Shown: positions 22,821-34,174 of the stretch, piece by piece | Position numbering within the stretch: position 1 is the first letter of the stretch | How the letters are laid out: the number at the start of each line of letters is the position of its first letter | Program-made: the position numbers and the translations under genes | Source of the DNA: Artocarpus heterophyllus | Taxonomy: Eukaryota; Streptophyta; Magnoliopsida; Rosales; Moraceae | Length of the DNA stretch: 64,000 nucleotides | Reading direction: 5' to 3' | Assembly (NCBI GenBank): GCA_025403435.1 | Contig: CM046345.1 | Location: 8,064,235-8,128,234 of the forward strand | Notes under the pieces: model-generated | The model's input: only the letters and a program-made list of their open reading frames with translations | What the model was told of the DNA's origin: nothing | Databases searched by the model: none

Positions 22821-22821
22821 T

Positions 22822-24832
22822 TGTTGGAAACAAAGTGCGCAGCGGAATTTTTAAAATTTTTCATCAGAGTATTTTCCAAAACACAAGTTTGACATGTTAT
22901 ATGTATAAATTAAACAGATCTTACTAACCTCAGTGTGCCGAAGAACCTCCGCGACCTGTGTAGAGAAGTAACGTTCCAGAAGAGCCTCAACCAACTGGTC
23001 TTCTTTGCTATTCTCTATCCACAACCGGAGTGAGTGTGGGCTCACACGTACAGCTCTTCCACCAGTGACTCTCCTTCCAACCAATAGAGAGAACCCAAAG
23101 CTAGTGTTCGTGATTTGTGAACAAAAGCTCTCAGGGAGTTTTCAGATGCTCACTAGAAGAGTATCACTCTTAATCTCTCAAATTGATCTGAGTAAATCAT
23201 TAGACTCACTCCCTTTTTATACCTATTGGTCCTTGGGGTCAGTCCATATCAGATTAGGTCTCAAAAATCGAAACAGAATCAAGTTTGGATCAATATCTGA
23301 TAAGATACGCGTGAAAAACGCGTAATCTTAACTGTCGCGGTCGGCATGCCGAACTGTGTGATAGGCAGGCCGAACTTTCGGATAGGCAGGCCGAACTGCC
23401 GAGAAAAAATCTCCACGAATCTTTTATTTTCCACCCGAGATTCTAAAGGATAAAGTCCCAGTTTTGATTCAAATAGCCCAATAGAAAAGATATCTGATCA
23501 AAACAAACTTTATCAAGATAATCTCTAAGAAAATAAATCAATTCACAATAATTCTACAAGTTTATCTTGTTCTAATTGTCCAAAATTAAAACAACCGATA
23601 AACAGACAAGAATTATCCGAACGCCATAATTCAACAAGTTCATCTTGAACTAATTTCTTACATAATTAATTCAACCGATAAACAGACATGAATTATTTGA
23701 TTCTTATAAATTTTAAACCAATCTGATAAATCCGACATAAGTCACCAATTATTGGAAAAGCACGCCGTGTCGTTACAGGATTTTGTGAGCTAGCAAAGGG
23801 GACCAAAATGGACCTATAAAGTTCAAGCTCATGATAATTATGAAACCCAATATCCCAGATATACATTTCACAATTATCAACTCCAACGCTACTCCACTAA
23901 AAGCTTAGAGCTGCACTCTCAAACTTTATAGAATTACGAAGCTCGTGTAGCTAAGTCTCCATGACATATCATAGTGTATCACATCCCCATATGATCATCC
24001 ATAATCGGCTTAAGGACAAGTTCTGTCTTACCTTCCCGATTATTTTTATCTTACGTTCCATTGTCTCACCATTAGAAAACTTACCATCCAAAGATAGTAT
24101 ACCATTCGGTTACACCTATGTATCCAAATGGTTGAGCGCTCCAGTTTTCCAATTACAGGACAACGCATATAAGAGGATATCATTACTCCTAAAGAGGAGC
24201 TATGGATTCCATATCTATGAATAACAAGTCTACGCTACCAAGAGTCATGCCTCCAACGTACCGGCATGCATGCCACTATAGAGATGTGGGAGTCACCCAT
24301 TGGTACATCAAAAGACACAAATCGAGACAACGGGCCCATTATTCATCTCAGGATTAAGATACAATACAAATGATTGTCTAAAGTGAATCGATTTGCCAAG
24401 ACAGAATTATTAATCCAAATCAATTCACTTTATGTCCCGATCCAACACATCGTCACCTATGACAACGCGCCAATGTTTCTATTCACGGAGTCCAACTCCG
24501 ATGGCCAAGACAAACCATCTCCCAAAAGGGATATAGACAACATAACAATCTTTACATGAATAAAGTGCCCAACTTTATTCCCTCGATTGCGGATCATATA
24601 TTTTAGACCATCACCTTAAGAGTCGTGTCTACCGCATAATCATCCCATCATATGCCCAACTCTTAAGGTTTAGACTGATAGTCTCAGACTACTGTTTGCT
24701 TATCATACATTCAACAAATATGAACGTAAAGAGGACAATATTTGGTATATATAAATGAATAAATTCTTTATTGATAAAAATGTCTCAAAAAACGTATTAC
24801 ATTTTTACTCCTTAGAGCATACATGTCTAACA
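22822..24832 (-). repeat. Right (5') LTR of the copia element
   Basis: Starts TGTTGGAAAC and ends GTCTAACA, with the same length as the left LTR (2011 bp). About twelve differences were seen by eye (for example at the sites matching 15660, 15757 and 16287). As the 5' LTR it would hold the promoter for minus-strand transcription. I did not identify a convincing TATA box. Confidence 0.95.
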
Positions 24833-25499
24833 GGCATACCATACCTAGATAACATATTATCCTTCAAGAACTTCACAACAGTTGTATTATCATTGGTATG
24901 ATATGCCACGTCTTCAACCCATTTTGAAACATACTCCACAGCAAAAAGGATGTAAAGGTACCCAGAAGAAGGTAGAAAAGGTCCCATAAAATATGTTCCC
25001 TCGTAATCAAATATATCTATTGCAGTAATTAGGTTTAAAGGCATCATATGATGACGGGACAAAGTACCTAATTTTTGACATTTTTTACAAGAACGACAAT
25101 AGTGATAAGTGTCTTTGAACAAAGTCGGCCGATAAAGACCATACTATAGAATCTTTGGGTAGTTTCTTTGTAAAAAAAAAAAAATGACTACCATATGTAT
25201 CATTATGACAAAGTTTTAAAACACTAAACATTTCATCTTCAAGAATGCAATGTCTCATGATTTAATTAAGACAGTATAAGGTAAGGGGTCATCCCAGTAA
25301 AAGTTACGTACTTCAACAAAAAACTTTCTCTTATCTTGCAAACTCTAAGCTGATGGAATTTCTCCAGTTGCCAAGTAATTAACAATGTGTGCGTACCAAG
25401 GTAACTTGGTGACAGAGAATAGATGTTCGTCAGGAAATTCATCATAAATTGGTGGGCCATCAATAGAATCATTGAATTCCAAACAAGATAAATGGTCAT
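24833..25499 (-). pseudogene. Gypsy integrase, zinc-finger and first part of the core
   Basis: Minus-strand 24833-25122 reads KDTYHYCRSCKKCQKLG, GTYFMGPFLPSSGYLYILFA and EYVSKWVEDVAYHTNDN, which are typical of Tat/Athila integrase. It is cut at its left end by the copia insertion, beyond which the frame resumes at 15196. The stretch 25266-25499 encodes, in broken frames, the connector with YDEFPDEHLF and FYWDDPLPY. Stops and frameshifts show decay. Confidence 0.82.
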
Positions 25500-26640
25500 C
25501 TACCACATTCTTAACTCAATGAAGACAGTGATTGGTGAACCAATTAGATATAGACGAAACTTGTCAAGAGCTGAAACTACAACAAATAACTCTTTCTTAG
25601 TAGTCGAGTAATTCATTTGAGTGCTGTTCAAAGGTCTACTTATATAGTACACTACAAAGCACTTTCCTTCCCTTTGTTGTCGTAAATTGGCTCTTACAGC
25701 GTAACTGCTCTCATCACACATGATTTCAAATAGTGAACTCTAATCAGGGGATTGCGTGATAGGTGCAGAGGTCAACAAATTAGATATCAATGTTCGGAAA
25801 GAATCTTCATACTTTTTCATCCATTTGAATACTGCATCTTTCACTAGGAGGTTACACAATGGTCTTGATATGACTGAAAAATTCTAAATGAATCTTTGAT
25901 AAAATCCAACATGTCCAAGAAAAAATCGAGCATCTTTAACAGTCTTAAAAGTGGCCATGTTCAAAATAAGTCCAATCTCAGCTGGATAAACTTCAATTCC
26001 TATTTCAGAGATAATTTGTCCAAGAACTATGCTAAGATCGAATTATAAAATGGAATTTTTTCCAATTTAGCACAAGTCCTTTCTCTTCACATCTTTTCAC
26101 AATACCTTCCAAGTTAAGTAGACAAGTGTCAAACAAATCACTGAATATGGTCAAATTATCCATGATAACTTCTATAATCTTCTCAACTATGTCGCTGAAA
26201 ATACTCATCATGCATCTTTGAAATGTAGCCGGAGCATTACAAAGTCTAAATGGCATATGCTAAAAAGCATAAGTATAGAAAGGATATATAAACGTGGTTT
26301 TTTCTTGATCTTCTGATGCTATCTCTATCTGATAATATCCTAAATATCCATCGAGAAAGCAATAAAAAGGATGACCAGCTACATGATCTAAGATTTGATC
26401 AATGAATAAGAGTGGGAAATACTCTTTACGAGTGGCGGCGTTTAACTTACGACAATCAATGTACATACGCCATCCACTGACAACTCTTGTAGGAACAAAA
26501 TTTCCTTTTTCATTCTCAATCACAGTTACACCTGACTTTTTAGATACAAGTTGAGTTGGACTGACCCATTCTCAATCACAATCACAGTAACACCTGAATT
26601 TTTAGGTACAAGTCACAGTTACACCTGACTTAACAGTTTC
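25500..26640 (-). pseudogene. Gypsy reverse transcriptase and RNase H (degenerate)
   Basis: Three broken frames in order. 26260-26523 has GWRMYIDCRKLNAATRKEYF and FLDGYLGYYQIEIASEDQEK. 26032-26256 has MPFRLCNAPATFQRCMMSIF. 25500-25721 is RNase H with CDESSYAV and NYSTTKKELFVVV. The catalytic box, normally a pair of aspartates after FM, reads IMDN here, so the second aspartate is lost and the enzyme would be dead even without the frameshifts. Confidence 0.87.
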
Positions 26641-27776
26641 AAAACTTTATTCTTCATAACTTCTTTCATTATTGAGTTTAACTTTCTTTGAGCGTCTCTT
26701 CTTGGATTAACACTTTTTTCCAAATGAATATGATGAGAGCAAACCAAGAGACTAATATCCTTGATATTAGCTATTGTCCAACTCAATGTAGTTTTGCGAT
26801 CACACATGTTGATTAACTGTTGCTCTTGTCATTCATCGAGTGTGGATGAGATGATGACATGAAAAGAATTATTAGCTCCCAAGAATACATGTTTCAATCT
26901 ATCAGGAAGTGGGGCTAACAATTTTTGGGATTTTCTTCAATGGATGTTTTTGGTTTTTTTTCTTCCAGCAACAAATTTTCAAAACATGGATGCCAAAACT
27001 TTGTTCTTTTATTCAGTGAATGTTTGGGAACATTAGAAATGTGATCAGAATTTTCAAGATCATAACTTTGAAAGATTTCTTCAAGCACATCAGTTCGCAT
27101 TAGAAATTCTTCTCGAATAGCTTTGTTAATGATTTTAGTGTAAAAACACTCATCATTGCTTTGAAATTGCTTCCCAATATAGAAAACATTCACTTTAAGA
27201 ATCATGCTTCTAAAAGAGATTTTATGAAACTATTTCTACAGTTAATGAGAGCAATAGTTGTGGCCTAGAAAGGTCTTTTAAGGATGATAGAAATTTTTGA
27301 TTCTATATTCACCTTACATTGAGGGTCATAGATAAGAAAATCCACGGGATAATAGAACTTATTAAATTGTAACAACATAATTTGTTCTATCCCTCGTGGT
27401 TCCTTGATGGGTCAATTTGCCAATTACAAGACCACAAATGTGGGTTTAATCTCTCCAAGTCCTAGTTACGAGTAAATCAAACAAGGCATGAGATTAACGC
27501 TTGCTCCTAAGTCTAACATGGCTTAAGTGATTTCATGGGTTCCTATATGACAAGTGATTGAAGGACATCTAGGATCTTTCTATTTGATTGGTGCTCTATG
27601 CTCAAGAATTGCACTTAATTGCTCAGTCAAAAATGCAGTCTTTTCGACGTTGTGCCTCTTTTTCATAGTGTACAAACTTTTCATAACTTTGACATAAGTC
27701 CATACTTGTATGATTATTTGTAACAAAGGAAGGTTGATATGAACTTGCTTCAAGTGTCTAAAATTTATTCATAATT
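26641..27776 (-). pseudogene. Gypsy protease-region linker (degenerate)
   Basis: This lies between gag and reverse transcriptase where Tat/Athila elements encode the protease. Only disconnected open stretches remain (for example 26915-27205, which includes FYIGKQFQSNDECFYTKI). I could not place the protease active site with confidence. Confidence 0.55.
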
Positions 27777-29229
27777 TTATGGTACTTTCCTAGTAGATTG
27801 AAGAGCTTGGGGGAAAGGAGCCTTTACTAAAAGCTTATTCACTTCTTTTTCTTGTCTTTGTGGAATAACTTCTTCACTACTTGCTTCTGCGGTGTTTGAT
27901 GAATTTCTCAATGAATTACAGCTGCGAGTGGCAACATGACTAACCTTTTCATCATTCTTTTCTTCAGTGTTAGATGTTTGTATCATGTTTTGTCCTTCTG
28001 ATATGACATAATCTTAAGATGAGTGTTTGTCACATTCATGAGTGGCTGAAGTTTTAGTTAATCTCCAAATTTGACATTTGAATTTCTTATGTCTTCTGCT
28101 AGATGTGTGAAAACAACTTTAAACTTCTTATTTGCCTTGCTTTGTGCTTCAATGCATGCAATGTTTCCTCAAGAGATTTACTTGATGGATGTGGATCAGG
28201 TTGAAGCACAACATATTCTCTTGGATGCATTTCTTGGTCAATTTCCCATTGATTTTCAAATGAACATGCTTGATTTGAATTTCTCCTACATAAATTCAAA
28301 TTGTTTCTTCCATTAATATAGTGAATTTCAGGATTAAGAGTATAAGGTTTTTGATGTGTCTCTAAGATGTTACATTGTTCCTCTTGTACTCCTATCATTT
28401 CTTGATAAACATGACAATCTTATAGTTATTGGTCAACCTTTCTATTCACAAAGTGTATAACTTGCTATTTAACTCTTGTGACAGCCTAACTTCCCCTCTT
28501 ATTTCTTGCTTTGAGGATTTCTAACTTCCTTATAAAATTTGCAACTTGAACTCTAAGGTTATAGTTATCCTCTTCCCTCAGTTGCAAATGATCAAGACTT
28601 ATTAGCACTATGAGAAGCATATAATTTAGCCCACAAATGAACTTGTGTAAGAATTTTCCATTGCACATCACTTCTAGATCTTGGCGATTATGACTTATGA
28701 GTCCATCATGGAAGAAATTGACAAGTTGCTAATTCTCGTAACTATGGTGAGGACATTGACCTAACAAATCCTTGAACCTTTCCCAAGCTTCATAGAAATT
28801 TTCGTGACTGTCTGGGAAAAAGTCCAAATTTGTATTTTTAGATTATTGGTCTTTTGATATAGATAATATTTATGGAAGAAGGCAGTTGTCATGTCATCCC
28901 ATGATTCGATTGATCAAAGTCTCAAAGAATAGAGCTAGCTTTTAGCTTTATCTTTCAAAAAGAAAAGAAAGAATTTCAATTTGATGGAATCAGCAATATC
29001 AGGGTGGTTGTGAAAAGTGGCAACAACTTCCTCAAATTCACAAATATGAATATAAGGATTTTCACTTTCCAATTTGAAAAAAGGTTTAAAAAAGTTGAAT
29101 CATGTTAGGCTTTAAGTCCTGTTGTGGAAGATTTGATGGAAACATGATACATAAAAGAATGACAGTATGAGTTGGGTCCATAAAATCTTTTATCAATATT
29201 CTTTGAGGATTCACATCAACTTGTGCCAT
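27777..29229 (-). pseudogene. Gypsy gag (degenerate)
   Basis: The probable start ATG at 29227-29229 gives MAQVDVNPQRILIKDFMD, then LKPNMIQLF and CEFEEVVATFHN. Around 28680-28830 the minus strand reads EAWERFKDLLGQCPHHSYEN, a stop, and FFHDGLISHNRQDLE, which is the conserved gag core of the Tat/Athila group. Frameshifts and stops break it into pieces, and the C-terminal part (27777-27986) is barely recognisable. Confidence 0.8.
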
Positions 29230-30085
29230 CTTGAACGAATTCAAAAGAGTGGTTGACAATATTGGAGAATGTGGAGAGGAATTGGACAATTGTTCACTAG
29301 GGTTTTCTAAGTCTAAAGCCTTAGCAAATTGGCCTAGTTTGTCTTTATGTCGAAGCATTAACTGTGAATATTTCTCTTTTTATTTTTTTAATTTTACAAT
29401 TTTTGTTAATTATTTTTTCATTTTTGAATTTACAAGAAGAGAATATGAACAAAAGACACGATGCTTAGCTTTTTTTTATTCAGAGAGAATAAAATAGCGA
29501 GTGAAAAGCATATGCCTTGTTTATTTTGTAGATTTTGAGAATTATGTGCTTCAATAATGTTTCCATGAAAGATTGCTGGGGCGAGGCCTCCTTAAAAACA
29601 AACTTCCTTGTCAGAACAACGTTCTTGAAATAACTGGTGTTGAGAAAATTTTCAAAAGTAACTGGTTATGGGAAATGTTTCTGAACTAGTACCAGTTCCG
29701 AAACAGAACTTCCTCAAAGCATATTTTTCACCAAATCGCAATTTCTTTTATGAAAAACCTAAAACTAAAGTTCTATGAAATTTTATTTCTAAGTTCAAAG
29801 ATCTAAATCTAGACCTAAAACTAACAAACAACGGTATTATACAAACTGCAATTAAAAAGAAAATATTTTTATTTATTTTTAGATTCTTTTATTATTTTTA
29901 TTTTTATTTTCTATAAATAGTGAATAGTATATGAATAGTAATGCAAATAGTAACCTATGTGAATAGTAACTTATTTAACTAAATAATTATCCTACAAATT
30001 AAAATTATAATATTTGCATTATTTACAAGATAAGGATGGAATAATTACTTGGTTTCTCGCATAATTCAGTAATCCACCAAAGCAG
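29230..30085 (-). other. Gypsy 5' leader
   Basis: AT-rich leader between the 5' LTR and gag. The minus strand just inside the LTR reads CTGCTTTGGTGGATTACTG. I could not match it with confidence to a tRNA 3' end, so the primer site is unassigned. No gene is seen. Confidence 0.55.
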
Positions 30086-31822
30086 TGACACCTCCCTGAC
30101 AAAGGCACTAAATTTTTATTTCACAGCTCAAAATGTTTCTTTAAATACGGATGTTTATAGTATAGAAAAGGGTTGTCGTATCCACATGGGGCTGGGATTT
30201 GAGATATTGATAAATTTATCGTTTAAATGGCATGTTTATTTTTACAAAATCTTAAAGAAAATAAATATTTTTAGTAATTTTGAACAAAAATTTTAAAACA
30301 TAAAATTAAAACGGTGAAGTTTCAAGAATCCCTTGTATATTTCGTAACTGATATAAATTTTAATTCTAAATAATAATTATCTAAAGCATTGATTTTATAT
30401 ATCTTTTCCCATTACTAGCAAGAACATTTACTATTTTTATAAGTCAATCTAAAGCGATAATATATCCTATAAAAATTAGCAAAATAACTACCTCTTACTA
30501 GTGATTTGGTGTACTAATTATGAAAAATATAATCAATGTCACTACAATTATAAATAGCATAATTTTAATATAGAAAAGATAATAATAGACCAAAATTATT
30601 GTATTTTAATGAAATAAATTTTTGTATTAATTTTGACAGAATCTCATGTTATGAAATATCTAAAATAGACAATATAATGAGTTATACTACAGTAAAAGAG
30701 ATTCCATAAAATTAAGTATTATTTCATTATTATTGATATTAATTATGCAACACAATTACATTACTAAAGAAAACATGACTGAATTTATGTAAAAATAGGC
30801 AACATAACACCATTAACAATAATTATTAAAAACATGAAAAATACAATTTATTTTATAAAATATAAATATTACAACACAGATATAAAGTTAAAAATCACAC
30901 CAGAGTACTATATGTACAAGATCATCTTTTTACCTCACCAGACTCTACACTAATTTAGGCATTACTTTTTTTTTTAGTGGGGACAGAGGAATGCTCTAGT
31001 AGCATCTCCTCCTAAAAAGAGGATTGAGCTGAGCAAAAGGCTCAGGCTTTTAAAAATTAAAGAGATAAAAGGACAGGGAAGGTGTTGAACGAAGGGAGGT
31101 ACACCCCTTTTATAGTTAAAAAATTTCATTTTTCAATAATAATAATATTATTATTTATTATTTATTATTTTATTATATATTATATTAATTTTTTACAACT
31201 TGTTTACAAGTTGCAGATCAACTTGCGTGCAAGTTGTGTTGTTGTTTTTTTTTTTTTTTTGATACATGCACTATTTGCATTGAGTTGTATGTTTTTACAT
31301 CATTTTACTCCTTTTTTTTTTTTCAGATTTTCAAATCTAAAATTAACAAACACACTAGAATTAATAATTTTATACATATAACATTTACAATAATTTTAAA
31401 ACTCAAAAATAAACTAAAAACTCACATAAACTTACTAATATAAAAATATAGTACAGAGCTAATTCGGCTATATAGGAAACACTACTTAAGACATAAAAAT
31501 ATTTTTAAAAATTACTAAAAATATACTACAACATATCTGAAAACTCAAAACACACTATAAAACTTGTTAAGATTGAAAGAAAATTACTTCACGAACATCA
31601 ACAGTTTTTACAAATTAAACATAAAACAAATATTTAATACATAAAAATGACTCTAAAACTTATCAAAAACACACTGAAAATACATATTTAAACATATTTT
31701 CACACTAAGATATAAAAATACTATTTAAAACAAAAGTGCTTTCATTAAGAGATTTAACGAAAAATATTAATGTAAAATAATAATAATTAACTTTAAAAAA
31801 TATGTATATTATAGTCTCATCA
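30086..31822 (-). repeat. Right (5') LTR of the gypsy element
   Basis: Pairs with 10784-12507. It starts TGACACCTCCCTGAC and ends TAGTCTCATCA. Beyond 31822 the similarity stops, which marks the outer end. Many substitutions and indels separate the two copies. Short open frames inside it are of low complexity. Confidence 0.85.
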
Positions 31823-34174
31823 CTAATACTCTCTGTTTGATGAAAACAGTATAATTTAATTCAGCATAAATCATTAAAAAATTAGAGGAATACCTTTTAC
31901 TAGATGGCATAAACCTTAATGTTACTTTTTAAGCATTTTTATTTCATTTTCACTTGTTATAAATCAAATTAAGAAGATTAGTGAAGTTTGTTACAATGTG
32001 TATATTTTCCCCCCCTCCTTTTTTTTTTTTTTTTTTCTTCTTCTTTTGGTGTTAGCTCTTTCTTCTTCCCTTCGCCAAGAAAACCATAAACAATTTGGGG
32101 AGCCATGTGTCAACCTTCCCGCGCAAGACGACACACAAACGTGCAAACGTGGCCCTTATTAAGGAAAGAACACTCATATTCTCCATCTTTTGTCGACCGT
32201 CCACGTACCGTTTGACCGTCTAACCAATTGGGCCGTGGTTGGCGCACGTTTTGGGCTTACTGTTTATGTTCTCAGTTCTCACATTAAAAAAAAAAGCTTT
32301 TGACCAAATTTCCAAAAAAAGAAATAAATAAAAAGTAGATAAGTAACTTAATCTTTATGATTATAGCATTAAACCATTCTTATCCATTCAGCCTCGGTTA
32401 CAGGCAAGATTATAATTAATCTGATACGATCTTATCTTTCTTTCCTCTTAAAACAACAGGCATGCTAAAAAAAAGGATCCAAAACTAAAAATAAAATACA
32501 TTGTTTTAGAAAAATAATAATAATAATAATATACATGTAGAGATGGTCTCCAATTTGGGACCGGATTCGAAACTTGGACCTTTTTTTTTTTATTTATCAA
32601 AATATAACTTTGTTTATACATTTATTTATTTTTTAATTTTTTTTGGCATGTAACATTTAGCAAATATAGTGCAAATTGTAACATTAAAAGTTAATTTTAA
32701 CAAATTAAGAATTACACACAAATAAAATTACATTTTTTTGATAAAAAATTATATACACTATTGATCTGGGTGTTCAATTTAAGTCAAAACTTATATATAT
32801 ATATATATATATTTATTTATTTATTGAAGAAACAAAAGAGATATTTTTATATTTCTGTGCCTATCTCATCCATCCACCGAACAATGGCACACCATTTCTT
32901 TATTCATATTTTCCCATTTACCAAAGTTGGAACGTGATATTCTGAAATATATCCTCTAAAAAAAACGTGATACCTGAATTATAATTTTTTAATGAGAATT
33001 TAACAAGTATAGAAAAATTATCGAAAACTATCATTAAACCGTCATATTTTTAAGTTTTTCATATTGATATATGCATTGTTTGTTAAAAATGTCATAAGCA
33101 GTAAAAAGCCCGTGACCAAAGCGGAGCACTAATATGATTTTGCTTAAGAATCTAATTACATAGAAAGTGGGTTAAGAAGACATTAGATGAGGGACCTTCA
33201 ACCCCATTTATTATCTTTTTTTTTTCCTTTTACGAAACGATATAGTTTTTATTTTAATACAAGACAAAAGTTTACGATAAGATATGTACATTTTATTCTA
33301 ACGATAAATATTTATAATTAACTTTTCAATAGTCTAAATTATGACTTAAAAAAATTTTATACCGCGTTACAGATTTCTAAGACGAACATTCACATATTAA
33401 ATTATTAAAATATTATAAAGTGTTTAACTTCTGGCTCCGGTCATATAATTTCAATCACAATCATCATAAAACTTCTCATATATTATAATATAAGATAAAA
33501 ATAAAAATTTATTATTATATAAAACTCAACCGATAGACTATTAAAATTTTTATAGTTTCAGCTCTTCTTTAAAACAGTCAGGCTAATCTAACAAGTGTAA
33601 AAGCTCCCTAAAACGAAATAACAAATAAAACAAGTAAGAGAACGTGTCGTGCTGACGAGGGAAGGGCGGTTAGGTAACTTCACACGGAAAACAAAGTTTC
33701 TAAGATTGGGGTAACCGCCAACAGAAATTCAAAACCCTATAAAAGCCCAGCCCAAAACCCCACCTCAAAACCCCCACCTCAAAACGACCGGCCTTGACAA
33801 CAAAACAATTAGCGCTTTCACCGCCATTTGGAAAACCTGACAGAAGAGAATAGGCGGTTCCGTTGGTTTTTTTTTTTGTTTCCCTTTTCCTTCTTCTGCT
33901 TCTTTAAGTACTCTTTAGTTTTCATACTTTTTTTTATAGATTCTTCAAAACTTTCTGAGTTTTTCTTTTGTTCTTTTTTCTTCATAAAATTGATTTTCTG
34001 ATTTCTTTATGAAACTTCTTAAAGCCCATCTTTTAAAATCGTACCAATGATGTATACTTTGATTTCTTTCAATTTTCTTTCTTGAATAATTCTTCTTTTT
34101 CTTTATGTATATATTTTTTTGGTTCAGAATTTAGGCTAGTTTTTCTTCTGACCTTAACCTTCTAGAATCCAACA
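31823..34174 (+). promoter_or_regulatory. Intergenic region, promoter and 5' UTR of the SRO gene
   Basis: No gene is seen between the gypsy LTR and the SRO start. Near the gene there is a good TATA box, TATAAAAG at 33738-33745, which places transcription start near 33770. ACGTGTC at 33642-33648 fits an abscisic-acid response element, and TGACG at 33653-33657 fits an as-1-type half site. Both would suit a stress-regulated SRO gene, though short motifs are weak evidence. The 5' UTR is about 400 bases and pyrimidine-rich, and may contain an intron. A TA repeat lies at about 32793-32811. Confidence 0.6.

Larger units (their letters stand above)
21177..22821 (-). other. Long 5' leader of the copia element
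   Basis: About 1.65 kb between the primer site and gag without a convincing coding frame. It holds two unusual structures listed separately: stem-loops at 21328-21655 and GC-rich near-palindromes at about 22141-22312. In retroelements, packaging and dimerisation signals lie in this region. Confidence 0.75.
15197..24832 (-). mobile_element. Young full-length Ty1/copia retrotransposon with 2-kb LTRs
   Basis: A 9636-bp element on the minus strand. It has two LTRs of 2011 bp each (15197-17207 and 22822-24832) starting TGTTGGAA and ending CTAACA, 5-bp GGCAT target duplications, a tRNA-Met-type primer site (22806-22820), a purine-rich tract beside the left LTR, a long leader of about 1.65 kb, and gag-protease-integrase-RT-RNase H in copia order. 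By eye the LTRs differ at only about twelve of 2011 positions, mostly transitions, so the insertion is recent. Two breaks remain in the coding frame: a TAA at 21003-21005 and a frameshift near 19676-19683. The copia order (integrase before RT) is certain. The long LTRs suggest the Tork/Angela group, which is inference. Confidence 0.96.
10784..31822 (-). mobile_element. Old Ty3/gypsy element (Tat/Athila type), split by a nested copia element
   Basis: Two related direct repeats, 10784-12507 and 30086-31822, bound a minus-strand element. Both begin TGACA and end TCTCATCA. Reading leftwards from the right-hand LTR come gag (about 29229-27777), a protease-region linker, reverse transcriptase (about 26640-26030), RNase H (about 25900-25500) and integrase (25499-24833, continuing at 15196-14510 after the copia insertion). 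Motifs such as EAWERFKDLLGQCPHH in gag and KKCQKLGTLSRHHMMP in integrase point to the Tat/Athila clade. Without the nested element it is about 11.4 kb. Every coding part carries stops and frameshifts, and the two LTRs differ by many substitutions and indels, so it is old and dead. No clear target-site duplication was found (TTATT on the left against CTAAT on the right). Confidence 0.88.
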
